From positions 86,897 through 150,896 of the forward strand of contig NZ_CAMPHI010000007.1 in assembly GCF_946885955.1 (NCBI RefSeq): 64,000 bases of DNA. The letters are read 5' to 3'. Of this stretch, positions 37,310 through 47,143 are shown piece after piece (position 1 is the first letter of the stretch; each line of letters opens with the position of its first letter). This DNA comes from an uncultured Pseudomonas sp. GTDB taxonomy: Bacteria > Pseudomonadota > Gammaproteobacteria > Pseudomonadales > Pseudomonadaceae. The notes under the pieces were generated by a model. The model did no database searches, was not told where the DNA came from, and saw only the letters and a program-made list of their open reading frames with translations. A program made the position numbers and the translations under genes.

Positions 37310-37615
37310 ATGTACTGCGTCACCGTGCTCTATCCGAATGACCGCGACGGTCATTTCGACTTCGCCTACTACCGCGACAAGCACATCCCGATGATGCTCG
37401 AACTGCTCGGCGATAACGTCCTGAGCACCGAATTGCGCCGCGGCATTCAGGCCGTGGACGGCGCACCTGCGCCCTATCTGTGCCTGCTCAACACGCACAT
37501 CCGCTCCCCTGAGCAGTTCGCTCAAGTGATGGCCGAGCACAGCGCCAAAGTCCTCGGCGACATCCCCAACTACACCAATCTGCAGCCCATCATTCAGATC
37601 GACGAAATACTTTGA
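37310..37615 (+). CDS. EthD family protein
   Basis: 101 residues. MYCVTVLYPNDRDGHFDFAY with YYRDKHIPMMLELLG is typical of the EthD ferredoxin-like barrel family, which includes small dimeric proteins of ether and polyketide metabolism. Function unknown. AGGAG is 6 bases before the ATG at 37310. Confidence 0.88.
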   Translation: MYCVTVLYPNDRDGHFDFAYYRDKHIPMMLELLGDNVLSTELRRGIQAVDGAPAPYLCLLNTHIRSPEQFAQVMAEHSAKVLGDIPNYTNLQPIIQIDEIL

Positions 37616-37728
37616 AACCAGAATGATGCACCGGCGCAGGCCGCCTCTTGGCGCCGGTTGACAGGCAATCTTCAACCACACCCGATACCGCAGGTGGTTT
37701 CCCACGGCATGCTAGACAGCCGCCTTAC

Positions 37729-37752
37729 GCAGGGCCATAGGCATGGCCCCTG
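37729..37752. other. Hairpin in the EthD-tetR interval
   Basis: GCAGGGCCAT and ATGGCCCCTGC can pair around AGGC with one bulge. No T-run; role unclear. Confidence 0.35.
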
Positions 37753-37816
37753 CAACCTGCTTCGCGCGTCAAAAGACTCGGTGCATTCCGGCAAGTACCC
37801 GAGCACGTCTGCGTGC

Positions 37817-37846
37817 TTGACGAGCCATATCCGTGATTTAAATAAT
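37817..37846 (+). promoter_or_regulatory. Candidate promoter of the TetR gene
   Basis: TTGACG (37817-37822) and AATAAT (37841-37846) at 18-base spacing resemble -35 and -10 boxes. Transcription would begin near the ATG at 37854, implying a leaderless or nearly leaderless mRNA, which fits the lack of a ribosome-binding site. Confidence 0.45.
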
Positions 37847-38468
37847 GACCGCTATGAAAAAAGCCAATGAAAAGAACAGACGTGGTCGCCCCCTTAGCTT
37901 CAACCGCGAAAGCGCCTTGCAAACAGCACTGCAGTTGTTCTGGAAGCAGGGCTACGAGGGCACCTCGATCGCCGACCTGGTCAGCGCCATGGGCATCGCG
38001 CCACCCAGCCTGTACACCGCGTTCGGCTCCAAGGAGCAGCTCTATCTCGAGGTCGTCGAGCTCTATCTGCAGGGCCCGGGCAATTTCATCCAGCATGCGC
38101 TGGTGCAAACCAGCGACGCCCGCAGCTTCACCCAGCAGGTACTCAGCAATGCGGCCGACGAATTCACCGCACACAACCATCCACCGGGCTGCATCGTCTC
38201 CAGCGGCCTGCTGACCAGCGCGACCTTGCACCACAAGATGGCGCAGAACATGAGCGACTTGCGCACGGCCACCCTCGGGCTGATCAACCAGCGCTTCGAA
38301 CAGGCCAAGGATTGTGGCGAGCTGCCCGCCAGCACCGACTGCAACAGCCTGGCGCGCTTCTTCGGCGCGGTGATTCAGGGCATGTCGATCCAGGCCCGCG
38401 ACGGCGCCAATGCCAGCGACCTGCATGCCATGGCCAACCAGGCGATGGCCAGTTGGCCACAGGCCTGA
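37845..38468 (+). CDS. TetR/AcrR family transcriptional regulator
   Basis: 207 residues (198-204 if a later ATG is used). The N-terminal helix-turn-helix is clear: ALQTALQLFWKQGYEGTSIA, DLVSAMGIAPPSLYTAFGSK. The rest is a ligand-binding helical domain (HPPGCIVSSGLLTSA is shared with many TetR proteins of the AcrR_C type). ATGs occur at 37845, 37854 and 37866; the promoter prediction favours 37854. It stands directly before the AfsA-like biosynthetic genes and may regulate them or the upstream EthD/quinone reductase genes. Confidence 0.9.
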   Translation: MTAMKKANEKNRRGRPLSFNRESALQTALQLFWKQGYEGTSIADLVSAMGIAPPSLYTAFGSKEQLYLEVVELYLQGPGNFIQHALVQTSDARSFTQQVLSNAADEFTAHNHPPGCIVSSGLLTSATLHHKMAQNMSDLRTATLGLINQRFEQAKDCGELPASTDCNSLARFFGAVIQGMSIQARDGANASDLHAMANQAMASWPQA

Positions 38469-38607
38469 AAGGCTGCGCCAACAGCCCGCCCGAACCGACC
38501 GCCTGCTCGCCATCCGCCCGAGTTTCTCGGGCTTCCCGCCTGCTGTTATGCGTTGAAATGCCCTGAAATATACAGCGACCGACCCGCGCCCTACTTTAGC
38601 GATCGCT

Positions 38608-38632
38608 AGCTAATACCGCTTCGGTTGTAGCT
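38608..38632. promoter_or_regulatory. Dyad upstream of the AfsA-like gene
   Basis: AGCTAATACCG, spacer CTT, CGGTTGTAGCT: 9 of 11 arm positions pair. It overlaps a perfect palindrome TAGCGATCGCTA (38597-38608). Placed about 125 bases before the start, it is a candidate operator for the adjacent TetR protein. Confidence 0.4.
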
Positions 38633-38755
38633 GGCACCGTACGTCATCGGAATAACCCGCTCGCAGAAGTGGGTTGATGCGAACGGCTCATTTGACTGCC
38701 GCTTCAACTCATCCGGCATCAATGCTTTTCAAGGCCACTAGCTAAGGGAACCGCC

Positions 38756-39505
38756 ATGTCTGTGGAAAGAATCTTTATCGTTGGCGACAAGTTCGAACTG
38801 TTCGCCCAAAACGCGAATGTCCTGGCTGTCAGCGAACTCGAGGCCATTCTCGACAGCGATCTGATACGGCCGAATCTGCGTTTTCAATTAGGCCAGGGGG
38901 TTTCCGAAGAACGGATCGCCCGGCTGCTGGAAAAAACCGCGAGCCTGAAGAAGCCCTGGCTTGCCGACTTCGTCAAGCCGCTCAAGGCCGGCCGCGAGCT
39001 GGCGCACAAGCACCAGCAAGCGAACTCGATGATCAGCGTGCCGCGCCGTTTAAGCCACGACAGCTTCGAGGTCGACGTGCTGCTCGACGAGCAGTGCGCG
39101 GAGATGAGCGACCACGTCACCGGCCAGCACATCCAGGGCATGGTACTCACCGAGGCCGCCCGGCAGACCTTCCTCGCGGTCAGCGAGAAGTTCTACCTGC
39201 AGGACGAACCGCACAGCAGCTACTTCGTGATCAACACCATGGACACCGAATACCTGCGCTTCGTCTTTCCCTTGCCCATGACGATTCTCTACGAGGTGCT
39301 CGAACACCGGGTCAGCGAGCGCAGCCAATCGCAGCGTTTCGAAGTACGCATGTCGGTGATCCAGGCCCAGCAGACCTGCTGCGTGATCAAGACCAAGTTC
39401 TCCACCTATCCCGATGCGCTCATTGCGGAAAAAGAGGCGGGCTTGGCGCAGCAGGCGATTCTCAGCGAGCTGAACCCGGAGGTCGCCCATGAGAAACGCG
39501 CCTGA
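38756..39505 (+). CDS. AfsA-like hotdog protein (A-factor synthase family)
   Basis: 249 residues. The segment at 119-137 (DHVTGQHIQGMVLTEAARQ) with the preceding VPRRLSHDSFEVDVLLDE matches the A-factor biosynthesis hotdog domain; the EAARQ tract holds conserved Glu and Arg. In Streptomyces AfsA joins a beta-ketoacyl chain to dihydroxyacetone phosphate on the way to gamma-butyrolactone signals. Those proteins have two hotdog repeats (about 300 residues); here only the second is clear and the first 90 residues are divergent. AAGGGA stands 6 bases upstream. The gene overlaps the phosphatase gene by 17 bases. Some AfsA relatives act in other acyl chemistry, so the product is not certain. Confidence 0.85.
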   Translation: MSVERIFIVGDKFELFAQNANVLAVSELEAILDSDLIRPNLRFQLGQGVSEERIARLLEKTASLKKPWLADFVKPLKAGRELAHKHQQANSMISVPRRLSHDSFEVDVLLDEQCAEMSDHVTGQHIQGMVLTEAARQTFLAVSEKFYLQDEPHSSYFVINTMDTEYLRFVFPLPMTILYEVLEHRVSERSQSQRFEVRMSVIQAQQTCCVIKTKFSTYPDALIAEKEAGLAQQAILSELNPEVAHEKRA

Positions 39506-40175
39506 GCACACCGAGCGCTGGTCGGCGTTCTTCGATGTGGACGGTACCCTGATCAGCATCAAGAGCATGTTCAGCTTCCTCGATTACCTGATCGACCAGC
39601 TGTCGCTGGGCGAGTCGGCGGTGGTCGAGGCGTACCGCACGACATTGCAGCGGATGATCGCCGAAGAGCAACCGCGCGAGGCGATCAACCGTTTCTACTA
39701 CAGCATCTACGCAGGCCTGGACGTCGCGATGGTGGCCGACCTGGGTCGTGCCTGGTACGCCCAGGTCAGGCGCGACGACGGCCTGTTTTTCCCTCGCATG
39801 CGCGATGAGATCCGCTGGCACCAGCGTCAGGGGGCGAGCATTGTCCTGGTTTCCGGATCCTTTGCGGCGATTCTTGCGCCGCTGGCCGAGGAACTGGGCG
39901 CCGAGTTCATCATCGCCGCACCGCTGGAGGTGCGCGACGGATGCTACACCGGGCAACTCACCGGCCACCCGACCATCGGCCAGGGCAAGGCCGATGGCGT
40001 GCTCGCCTTCACCCGCGAGCACGGCCTGCACGCGCAACGCTGTTATGCCTATGGCGACGACATCTCCGATATCCCGATGCTCGAGCAGGTCGGCTATCCC
40101 GTGATGGTCAATCCGGATCCCGGTAGCCGCAACCTCTGCCAGCAGCGCAACTGGGACATCATCGAAGCCGCCTGA
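39489..40175 (+). CDS. HAD-IB family phosphatase
   Basis: 228 residues. Motif I FFDVDGTL (nucleophile Asp16), motif II IVLVSGSF, and motif III YAYGDDISDIPMLEQVG are intact, with the helical cap between I and II typical of SerB-like HAD-IB enzymes. It overlaps the AfsA-like gene, so both are made together. Dephosphorylation of a butenolide phosphate is a known later step in A-factor synthesis, which makes this a natural partner; a different phosphorylated substrate is possible. Confidence 0.9.
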   Translation: MRNAPEHTERWSAFFDVDGTLISIKSMFSFLDYLIDQLSLGESAVVEAYRTTLQRMIAEEQPREAINRFYYSIYAGLDVAMVADLGRAWYAQVRRDDGLFFPRMRDEIRWHQRQGASIVLVSGSFAAILAPLAEELGAEFIIAAPLEVRDGCYTGQLTGHPTIGQGKADGVLAFTREHGLHAQRCYAYGDDISDIPMLEQVGYPVMVNPDPGSRNLCQQRNWDIIEAA

Positions 40176-40202
40176 CGCCACTACGCCTTTCCCCCCTCTT
40201 TT

Positions 40203-40232
40203 AAGGGAGCCGCGGCTCCCTTACTTTTTCCT
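40203..40232 (+). terminator. Strong Rho-independent terminator after the HAD gene
   Basis: AAGGGAGCCGCGGCTCCCTT (40205-40224), a perfect 20-base palindrome, followed by ACTTTTTCC. It separates the AfsA-HAD unit from the operon that follows. Confidence 0.85.
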
Positions 40233-40328
40233 CTCGTTCTTCCTCTCGATTCTCCACGGGCCCCGGCTGCGAGGCGCTCGTGCCATGTCGCACGCTTGCG
40301 CAACGGTCGACCCAGCACCCTGCGGCGG

Positions 40329-40348
40329 ACCTGTCCGTTCGAACAGTG
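40329..40348 (+). promoter_or_regulatory. Candidate lux box upstream of the biosynthetic operon
   Basis: ACCTGTCCGTTCGAACAGTG agrees at 14 of 20 positions with the Vibrio fischeri lux box as remembered (ACCTGTAGGATCGTACAGGT) and its inner 16 bases have dyad symmetry at 12 positions. It lies 89 bases before the aldo/keto reductase ATG, a suitable place for LuxR-type activation. A LuxR gene and a LuxI gene lie at the far end of the same cluster. Confidence 0.7.
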
Positions 40349-40436
40349 ATGCACCTGCAATGGGCTGGGTAACGTGCAACTTCAGTCCTCGGCCGTGGTC
40401 ATCGCGGCCCGCATTCACCTGATTTTGGAGCACCAA

Positions 40437-41435
<999 letters not shown>

Positions 41436-41501
41436 GTCACATGGGCGCAGCGGCCCCAAGGCGGACCGCTGCGCGCAAGAAGGTAACGAGGTATCGCGTA
41501 G

Positions 41502-43064
41502 ATGAAACCGCACGTATTAATCGTCGGCGGCGGCCCCACCGGCATGACCCTGGCACTGCAGCTGCAACGCTTCGGCATCGATTTCCGCTTGATCGAGAAG
41601 CGCCAGAAGGAACCCTCCGGTTCCAAGGCCCTGAGCATCAACCCCGCCTCGCTGAACCTGCTCGACGACCTGGGTGTCGCCGAGACCCTGGTCGGCCTGG
41701 GCCATAAAACCGAAGTGATCAACCTGGTGTATGACAACCGGCCGCTGATGCGTGCCCGCTTTGCCCGCCTGCCGAGTAAATTTCCGTTCTTCCTGATGCT
41801 GCCGCAACCGGAAACCGAACAGGTGCTGGAGCAGCGCCTGAACCAGCTTGGCCATTTCATCGAGCGCGACTGTGAATTGCTCAACCTGCGTCAGCATGAC
41901 GCCAGCGTGGAGGTCGAACTGCGCTGCGGCAATGCTCGCCAACGCCAACACTTCGACTATGTGGTGGGCTGCGACGGCGGCCTGAGCAAGGTGCGCAACG
42001 AGCTGGGGCTGGACTTCAGCGGCTACGACTACAACATGCACTTTATCCTCGCCGACCTGCGCATCGAATGGCAGGGGGCCAAGGAACAGGGTTTCTATTT
42101 CATTCGCGATGACGGCTTCCTGATCCTGTTGCCGCTCAAGGATGGCTATCACCGCATCGTGATCAAGGTCGACGAGCAGTGCGCTCCCGGCTACAAGCCG
42201 AGCCTGGAGGAGATCCGCAGCTACATCGCCCGTTACGAGATCACCGGCCTGCAGGTCAGCGACCCGATCTGGCTTTCCAGCGCGCCCTTCTACAACCGCT
42301 CGGCGACCACCATCCGGCGTGGCCGGGTATTTCTCGGTGGCGACGCCGCGCACCTGTTCAGTCCGATCGGTGGCTTCGGCATGAACTCGGGCATCGCCGA
42401 CGCCTTCAACCTCGGCTGGAAACTCGGCTACACCCTCAACGGCCTGGGCAACGACCACCTGCTGCAGTCCTATGTCGAGGAGCGCGAGCAGAACACCCGC
42501 ACGCTGCTGGCCAAGACCGACAAGTCGACCTCATTGATCGCCCGCCTCAATCGCCATCTACCGGCCGATGAACAGGCTTATCTGCCGCGTCTGGTCAATC
42601 GCGACTTCATCCGCCGCTTTCCACTGGAAACCGCCGGCCTGACGCTGCGCTACGGCACCCCGCGCAGCGAGGTCCATGCCGGCTGCCTGCTACCCTATGT
42701 CGACGGCGCGGACCGGTTCGGTCAAGGCCGGCACAGCCTGCTGATCCTTCCGCCCGGCCCCTCAGACCGAGCCGCATTCGATCGTTTGCTGGCAGTGCTC
42801 GAGCCATTGAATAGCCGCCTGAACATCTACTGGCTGGGCGAGCAACCCAAAGACCTGCCCCAGGGACGCTCGCTCCCTGATCCACGCCTACGCGATGCCT
42901 GGAAACTGAGCGACGGCGAATTCCTTCTGGTACGTCCGGACCTGTTTATCGATTGCCGCGGTCACCTCGACGACTACGCAGGCGTCAGCGCGCTGATCGC
43001 GCGGCTCTACCGGACCCATGTCCCGGCAAACACCCGGCAACTGGCTGGAGTGCAGCCATGCTGA
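41502..43064 (+). CDS. FAD-dependent aromatic-hydroxylase-type monooxygenase
   Basis: 520 residues of the PHBH/PheA/MhpA class: VLIVGGGPTGMTLALQLQRF (ADP binding), FDYVVGCDGGLSKVRNELG (DG motif), GRVFLGGDAAHLFSPIGGFG (GD motif) and a C-terminal thioredoxin-like domain from about 385. Such enzymes hydroxylate phenols or polyketide rings, or carry out Baeyer-Villiger type insertion. The substrate is unknown. It follows the reductase gene by 66 bases and overlaps the acyltransferase gene by 7. Confidence 0.92.
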   Translation: MKPHVLIVGGGPTGMTLALQLQRFGIDFRLIEKRQKEPSGSKALSINPASLNLLDDLGVAETLVGLGHKTEVINLVYDNRPLMRARFARLPSKFPFFLMLPQPETEQVLEQRLNQLGHFIERDCELLNLRQHDASVEVELRCGNARQRQHFDYVVGCDGGLSKVRNELGLDFSGYDYNMHFILADLRIEWQGAKEQGFYFIRDDGFLILLPLKDGYHRIVIKVDEQCAPGYKPSLEEIRSYIARYEITGLQVSDPIWLSSAPFYNRSATTIRRGRVFLGGDAAHLFSPIGGFGMNSGIADAFNLGWKLGYTLNGLGNDHLLQSYVEEREQNTRTLLAKTDKSTSLIARLNRHLPADEQAYLPRLVNRDFIRRFPLETAGLTLRYGTPRSEVHAGCLLPYVDGADRFGQGRHSLLILPPGPSDRAAFDRLLAVLEPLNSRLNIYWLGEQPKDLPQGRSLPDPRLRDAWKLSDGEFLLVRPDLFIDCRGHLDDYAGVSALIARLYRTHVPANTRQLAGVQPC

Positions 43065-44335
43065 AAGATTCGACGCTAAAAAGTCCTGGCCGCCCACTCG
43101 GCCAAATCGAAACCAGCATGGCCTTGATGCATGAGCTCAACGGCGGCACGCAAACCGCCAGCCTGCTCAGTTTCACCGGCCCACTCTCGACCAACACCCT
43201 GCTGCGCGCAGCGGAGAAGTTGCACTGGCGCCACCCGCTGTTGCAAAGCCGCATCGTCGAGGACGCGCAGGCGCTGCACTTCAAGACCGATGTGCCGTTC
43301 ACCCAGATCACCATTACCAATCACACGCTGCTGGCCGGGCAAACGCCCGCCCAGCTGCTGCAGCGCCAACTCGACAGCGTGCTCGATGCGCAACGCCACC
43401 TCTGGCGCCTGCTGCTGCTTTCTGCTCCGGACCGTGGCAGCCATCATCTGCTGCTGACCTGCCATCACTCGATTGCCGATGCAGTGAGCCTCGCGCAACT
43501 ACTCGGCGAACTGCTGAGCCTGTGCGAAAGCCAGCAGATCGGAGGGCAGATGCACATCCCGCAAGAGCCCCTGGCCGATGCTCTGGAAAGCCACATGGAA
43601 CCGGCCCAGGAACCGCTCCCCCCCTGCGAAACGCCGACCCCGGTGCGTTTTATGCAGAGCGTACCGCTGGCCCGGCGGCGCACGGGCGTGCGCCGGCTGG
43701 AGCTCGATGGCCACACCAGCGATGAGCTTCGCCGCCTGGCCAAGGCCCAAGGGCTGAGCCTCAACTCCTTGCTCGCCGGCGCTTTACTCAAGGCCACCAA
43801 TGAAGTCGAGCTGGGCAAACAGATCCGCATCAACACTGCGGTATCCCTGCGCCAGCGCGCGGCACGCCCGATCGGCGACGGCGCCATCGGCTGTTTTATC
43901 GGCGTCGCCAGCCATCGCCTGGCCGTAGCTGCCCGCTCACTGACCAGCCTCGCCGTCGATTATCAGCGCCAACTGCACGCCAGCCTGCCGCAGATGGCCA
44001 GGCGCCAACCCGAGCAGGAACTCGAGGCCATGCGCACGCGCATTCACTCGTTGCGCTCGTGCCAGAGCTTCGCCCATGGCATCGCCCTGACCAACCACGG
44101 CGCCATCAACTTTCCGCACTACCGCCACTTCAAGGTGCTCGACTACGCCAACGCGGCATCGCGGGTGGTGGGCAATTTCGCCGTGGCCCTGCATGTCACC
44201 AGCTACGCCTCGGCCCTGTCCTTGTGCTTCACCTTCCCCGTGCCGCTGATGGACGAAGCACTGGTGCGACTGCTGAAAAGCAAGATGCGACAGAACCTGC
44301 TCGACTTCATTTCCAACTCGAGGGCGACCCCATGA
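43058..44335 (+). CDS. Condensation-domain-type (HHxxxD) acyltransferase
   Basis: 425 residues. LLTCHHSIADAVSLAQLLGE carries the HHxxxDA catalytic motif of the condensation/alcohol acetyltransferase superfamily. The N-terminal part (QIETSMALMHELNGGTQTAS, WRHPLLQSRIV) and the C-terminal part (FAHGIALTNHGAINFPHYRH, then ASALSLCFTFP) follow the two-lobed layout of stand-alone members. No carrier or adenylation domain is present, so it probably esterifies a small alcohol or amine with an acyl-CoA or acyl-ACP. The ATG at 43058 has GGAG 8 bases upstream. It overlaps the next gene by four bases. Confidence 0.87.
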   Translation: MLKDSTLKSPGRPLGQIETSMALMHELNGGTQTASLLSFTGPLSTNTLLRAAEKLHWRHPLLQSRIVEDAQALHFKTDVPFTQITITNHTLLAGQTPAQLLQRQLDSVLDAQRHLWRLLLLSAPDRGSHHLLLTCHHSIADAVSLAQLLGELLSLCESQQIGGQMHIPQEPLADALESHMEPAQEPLPPCETPTPVRFMQSVPLARRRTGVRRLELDGHTSDELRRLAKAQGLSLNSLLAGALLKATNEVELGKQIRINTAVSLRQRAARPIGDGAIGCFIGVASHRLAVAARSLTSLAVDYQRQLHASLPQMARRQPEQELEAMRTRIHSLRSCQSFAHGIALTNHGAINFPHYRHFKVLDYANAASRVVGNFAVALHVTSYASALSLCFTFPVPLMDEALVRLLKSKMRQNLLDFISNSRATP

Positions 44336-45186
44336 AATCCGCACGCATCCAGTTATCCACCGGCCCGCTGCATTATTTCGACAGTCAGGGGCCCGCGGAC
44401 TCGGGAACCGATGGCGCCGCGCCGCGCCGCGCCATAGTGCTGTTGCATGGCAACTCGTCCGCGGCCTCAGCCTTCGCCGCGCAGTTCGCCGCCTTCGGCA
44501 CGCGCTATCGCTTGCTCGCCCTGGACCTGCCCGGCCATGGACAGTCCGCGGCCGCAGCGGCCGAGCACTACAGTTTCGCCGGCTATGCCGATGCCCTGGT
44601 GGAGTTCGTCGAACGCCTACAGCTGCACGATTATCTGATCTTCGGCCATAGCCTGGGCGGCCATGCGGCGCTCGAAGCGCTGCCGCGCCTGCCCGGCATC
44701 CGCGGCCTCGGCCTGATCGGCGCGGCGCCGTTCAACGCCGACAATGCCGGCCGCCTGTTCCGTGCCGAACCTACCGGTGGCCTGGTCTTCCGCGCAGAGC
44801 TGAGCGACGCCGAGGTTGCCCAGCTGGCCCGCGCGTTCGTCAACCCCGACTGCGTCGACCAGACGCAACTCGACACCCTGGCGCATTACATCCGCGCCAC
44901 CGACCCGCAAGTCCGCGCAGCTCTGGGCACCAGCCTGGCCGCCGGCGCATTCGCCGACGAGGTTGCATTGCTGGCCGCCAGCGCGGTGCCGACGGTGCTG
45001 CTGCAGGGCCGCGAAGATGCCTTTATCGATGCCAGCGCTTGCGCCGAACCGGGCATGTTCGCCCCCGCCGATGTCTCGGTCGTGTTGTTCGATGGATGCG
45101 GTCACTGCCCGCACCTCGAGGACCCGGCCCGATTCAACGACCTGATGGACACCTTCATCACCCACACCAGTGAGAACTCGCTATGA
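44332..45186 (+). CDS. Alpha/beta hydrolase
   Basis: 284 residues. IVLLHGNSSAASAFAAQF (oxyanion HG), LLALDLPGHGQS, the nucleophile elbow LIFGHSLGGHAALEAL, an acid in LLQGREDAFID and the catalytic His in FDGCGHCPHLEDP. The start codon overlaps the acyltransferase stop (ATGA) and the stop overlaps the next start in the same way, so translation is coupled. It could hydrolyse or lactonise an ester intermediate. Confidence 0.92.
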   Translation: MKSARIQLSTGPLHYFDSQGPADSGTDGAAPRRAIVLLHGNSSAASAFAAQFAAFGTRYRLLALDLPGHGQSAAAAAEHYSFAGYADALVEFVERLQLHDYLIFGHSLGGHAALEALPRLPGIRGLGLIGAAPFNADNAGRLFRAEPTGGLVFRAELSDAEVAQLARAFVNPDCVDQTQLDTLAHYIRATDPQVRAALGTSLAAGAFADEVALLAASAVPTVLLQGREDAFIDASACAEPGMFAPADVSVVLFDGCGHCPHLEDPARFNDLMDTFITHTSENSL

Positions 45187-46175
45187 AAGCATTCGTAATC
45201 AATTCATTCGGCCCGGCCGATGTGTTTCAGGAAGTAGAGCTGCCGACCCCACAAGTCGCAGCCGGCCAATTGCTGATCAAGGTCGCGGCGACCGGCATCA
45301 ACCCGCTGGATTACAAGCTGCGGCGCGGCGACATTCCGGCCTTTACCCATGAGTTCCCAGCGATTCTGCATGGCGACTTCGCCGGTACGGTCAGCGCGGT
45401 CGGCGCCGAGGTAACGGGCTTCGCCGAAGGCGACGAGGTGTACGGTTGCGCTGGCGGCGTACGCGGCCGACAAGGCGCGCTGGCCGACTACATGCTGGTG
45501 GATGCCGCGCTGGTGGCACCCAAGCCGCGCAACCTGAGCCTGGCCGAAGCGGCGGTGCTGCCGCTGGTGGTGCTCACCGCCTGGGAAGGGCTGATCGATA
45601 CCGCCGCGATCAAGCCGGGCGATCGTGTGCTGGTGCACGGCGGCACCGGCGGCGTCGGCCATGTCGCCGCGCAACTGGCGAAATGGCAGGGGGCCAAGGT
45701 CTACACCACGGTCAGCAGTGCCGAAAAAGCCGCCCTCTCGCGCGAGTTCGGCGCCGACGAAACCATTGATTACCGCGCCGAGGATGTCGCCCAGTACGTC
45801 GAGCGTCTGACCGGCGGCGCGGGCTTCGATGTGGTACTCGATACTGTCGGCGGCGAGACTTTCGAGCAGAGCCTGCTGGCCACCCGCGTCGGCGGCACCG
45901 TGGTCACCGTGCTGGCCATGGGCAAACTGGACATGACCGTGGCCTGGGCCCGCAAGCAGACCGTGCATTGCGTCAACATGACCTGGCCAATGGCGACCGG
46001 CGTGGGCATGGAACATCACGGCTGGATTCTTCGCGAGGCCGCCAAGCTGGCGGAAGCCGGCGCCCTGCGCCCGCTGCTCGACGAGCAGCGCTTCAGCTTC
46101 GGCGATATCGCCGCCGCCCATGTCTACGCCGAATCCGGCCAGGCACTGGGCAAGGTCAGCCTGACCCGCGAGTGA
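45183..46175 (+). CDS. MDR-family NAD(P)H reductase (enone/quinone reductase type)
   Basis: 330 residues: ATGINPLDYKLRRGDIPAFT, HGDFAGTVSAVGAEVTGFAE, the cofactor motif VLVHGGTGGVGHVAAQLAKW and VVLDTVGGETFEQSLLATRV. No structural zinc cluster is visible. Likely reduces an activated C=C or a quinone. A butenolide-to-butanolide reduction would suit the AfsA hypothesis, but this is inference. Confidence 0.9.
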   Translation: MKAFVINSFGPADVFQEVELPTPQVAAGQLLIKVAATGINPLDYKLRRGDIPAFTHEFPAILHGDFAGTVSAVGAEVTGFAEGDEVYGCAGGVRGRQGALADYMLVDAALVAPKPRNLSLAEAAVLPLVVLTAWEGLIDTAAIKPGDRVLVHGGTGGVGHVAAQLAKWQGAKVYTTVSSAEKAALSREFGADETIDYRAEDVAQYVERLTGGAGFDVVLDTVGGETFEQSLLATRVGGTVVTVLAMGKLDMTVAWARKQTVHCVNMTWPMATGVGMEHHGWILREAAKLAEAGALRPLLDEQRFSFGDIAAAHVYAESGQALGKVSLTRE

Positions 46176-46183
46176 AGCCAAGC

Positions 46184-47125
46184 ATGCCCAACGTCCCGAT
46201 CGCCACACCCCTGTGCCCAAGGCAAGCGCTGTTGCTGAATGTCAGCGCCTTCCTGCTGTGGGCTTCGGCCACCCTGCTATTCAAGCTGCTGGCTCATCTA
46301 CCGGTATGGGAAGTGTTCGCCTACCGGGTGCTGGGCTCGCTGGCCTGGTGTGTGCTGGGCCTCACGGTCGCCGGCGCCCTGGGGCAGGCCTGGCGGATTC
46401 TCGGTTCAGGACGACAGTTGGCGTTGCTCCTGCTGAGTAGCGCCCTGATCGCCTGCAACTGGTTCCTGGTGATATGGGCGGTGGCGCATGAGCGCCTGCT
46501 GGATGCCAGCCTCGGCTACTACCTGTCGCCGCTGCTCAGCGTGCTGCTCGCGCACTGGTTGTTCCGCGAGCCCGGTGGGCGCCGCGAATGGCTGGCCGGG
46601 TCGCTGTGCCTGGTCGGCGTAATGCTGATCGTCGCCGGCGAACACAGCCTGCAAGTGCCCTGGATCGGCCTGACCATCGCCGCGACCTTCGCGCTGTACA
46701 GCGCCGTGAAAAAGCGCTCGACGGTCGCGCCGCTGCTCGGCTTGGCCCTGGAAACCGCCCTGGCGGCGATACCCGCCAGCGGCGTGCTGCTCTACAGCAG
46801 CATCGATAACGGCGCAACGGTGCAATACGCCACTCGCGACTGGCTATTGCTCGGTGCGCTCGGACTCATCACCACCCTGCCCATGTGGCTGTATATCGCC
46901 TCGGTAAAGGCCTTGTCGCTGACCACCGTGGGCTTTCTTCAGTACCTCAACCCAACGTTGATGTTCCTGCTGGCCGTGCTGTTGTTCGGCGAGCCGGTCG
47001 GCGCCTACAAGCTGGCTGGTTTCGGCTTGATCTGGTGCGCCCTGCTCGGCCTGCTCCTGAGCGCAGCCCTGAGCGGCTGGCAGCATAGAACCCAGCGTCT
47101 GTCCCACTCCACCCGTGTTATCTGA
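46184..47125 (+). CDS. RarD-type EamA permease
   Basis: 313 residues with about ten membrane segments. LLLNVSAFLLWASATLLFKL, NWFLVIWAVAHERLLDASLG, YYLSPLLSVLLAHWLFREP and LQYLNPTLMFLLAVLLFGEP are typical of RarD within the drug/metabolite transporter superfamily. Within this operon it may export the product or an intermediate. The ATG is 9 bases after the reductase stop with only a weak ribosome-binding site. Confidence 0.9.
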   Translation: MPNVPIATPLCPRQALLLNVSAFLLWASATLLFKLLAHLPVWEVFAYRVLGSLAWCVLGLTVAGALGQAWRILGSGRQLALLLLSSALIACNWFLVIWAVAHERLLDASLGYYLSPLLSVLLAHWLFREPGGRREWLAGSLCLVGVMLIVAGEHSLQVPWIGLTIAATFALYSAVKKRSTVAPLLGLALETALAAIPASGVLLYSSIDNGATVQYATRDWLLLGALGLITTLPMWLYIASVKALSLTTVGFLQYLNPTLMFLLAVLLFGEPVGAYKLAGFGLIWCALLGLLLSAALSGWQHRTQRLSHSTRVI

Positions 47126-47143
47126 ATCGTCCAAGGAGAGGGT

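Noticed and set aside
38597..38608. TAGCGATCGCTA as a lux box
   Set aside because: Too short and lacks the CTG/CAG arms; kept only as part of a possible operator.
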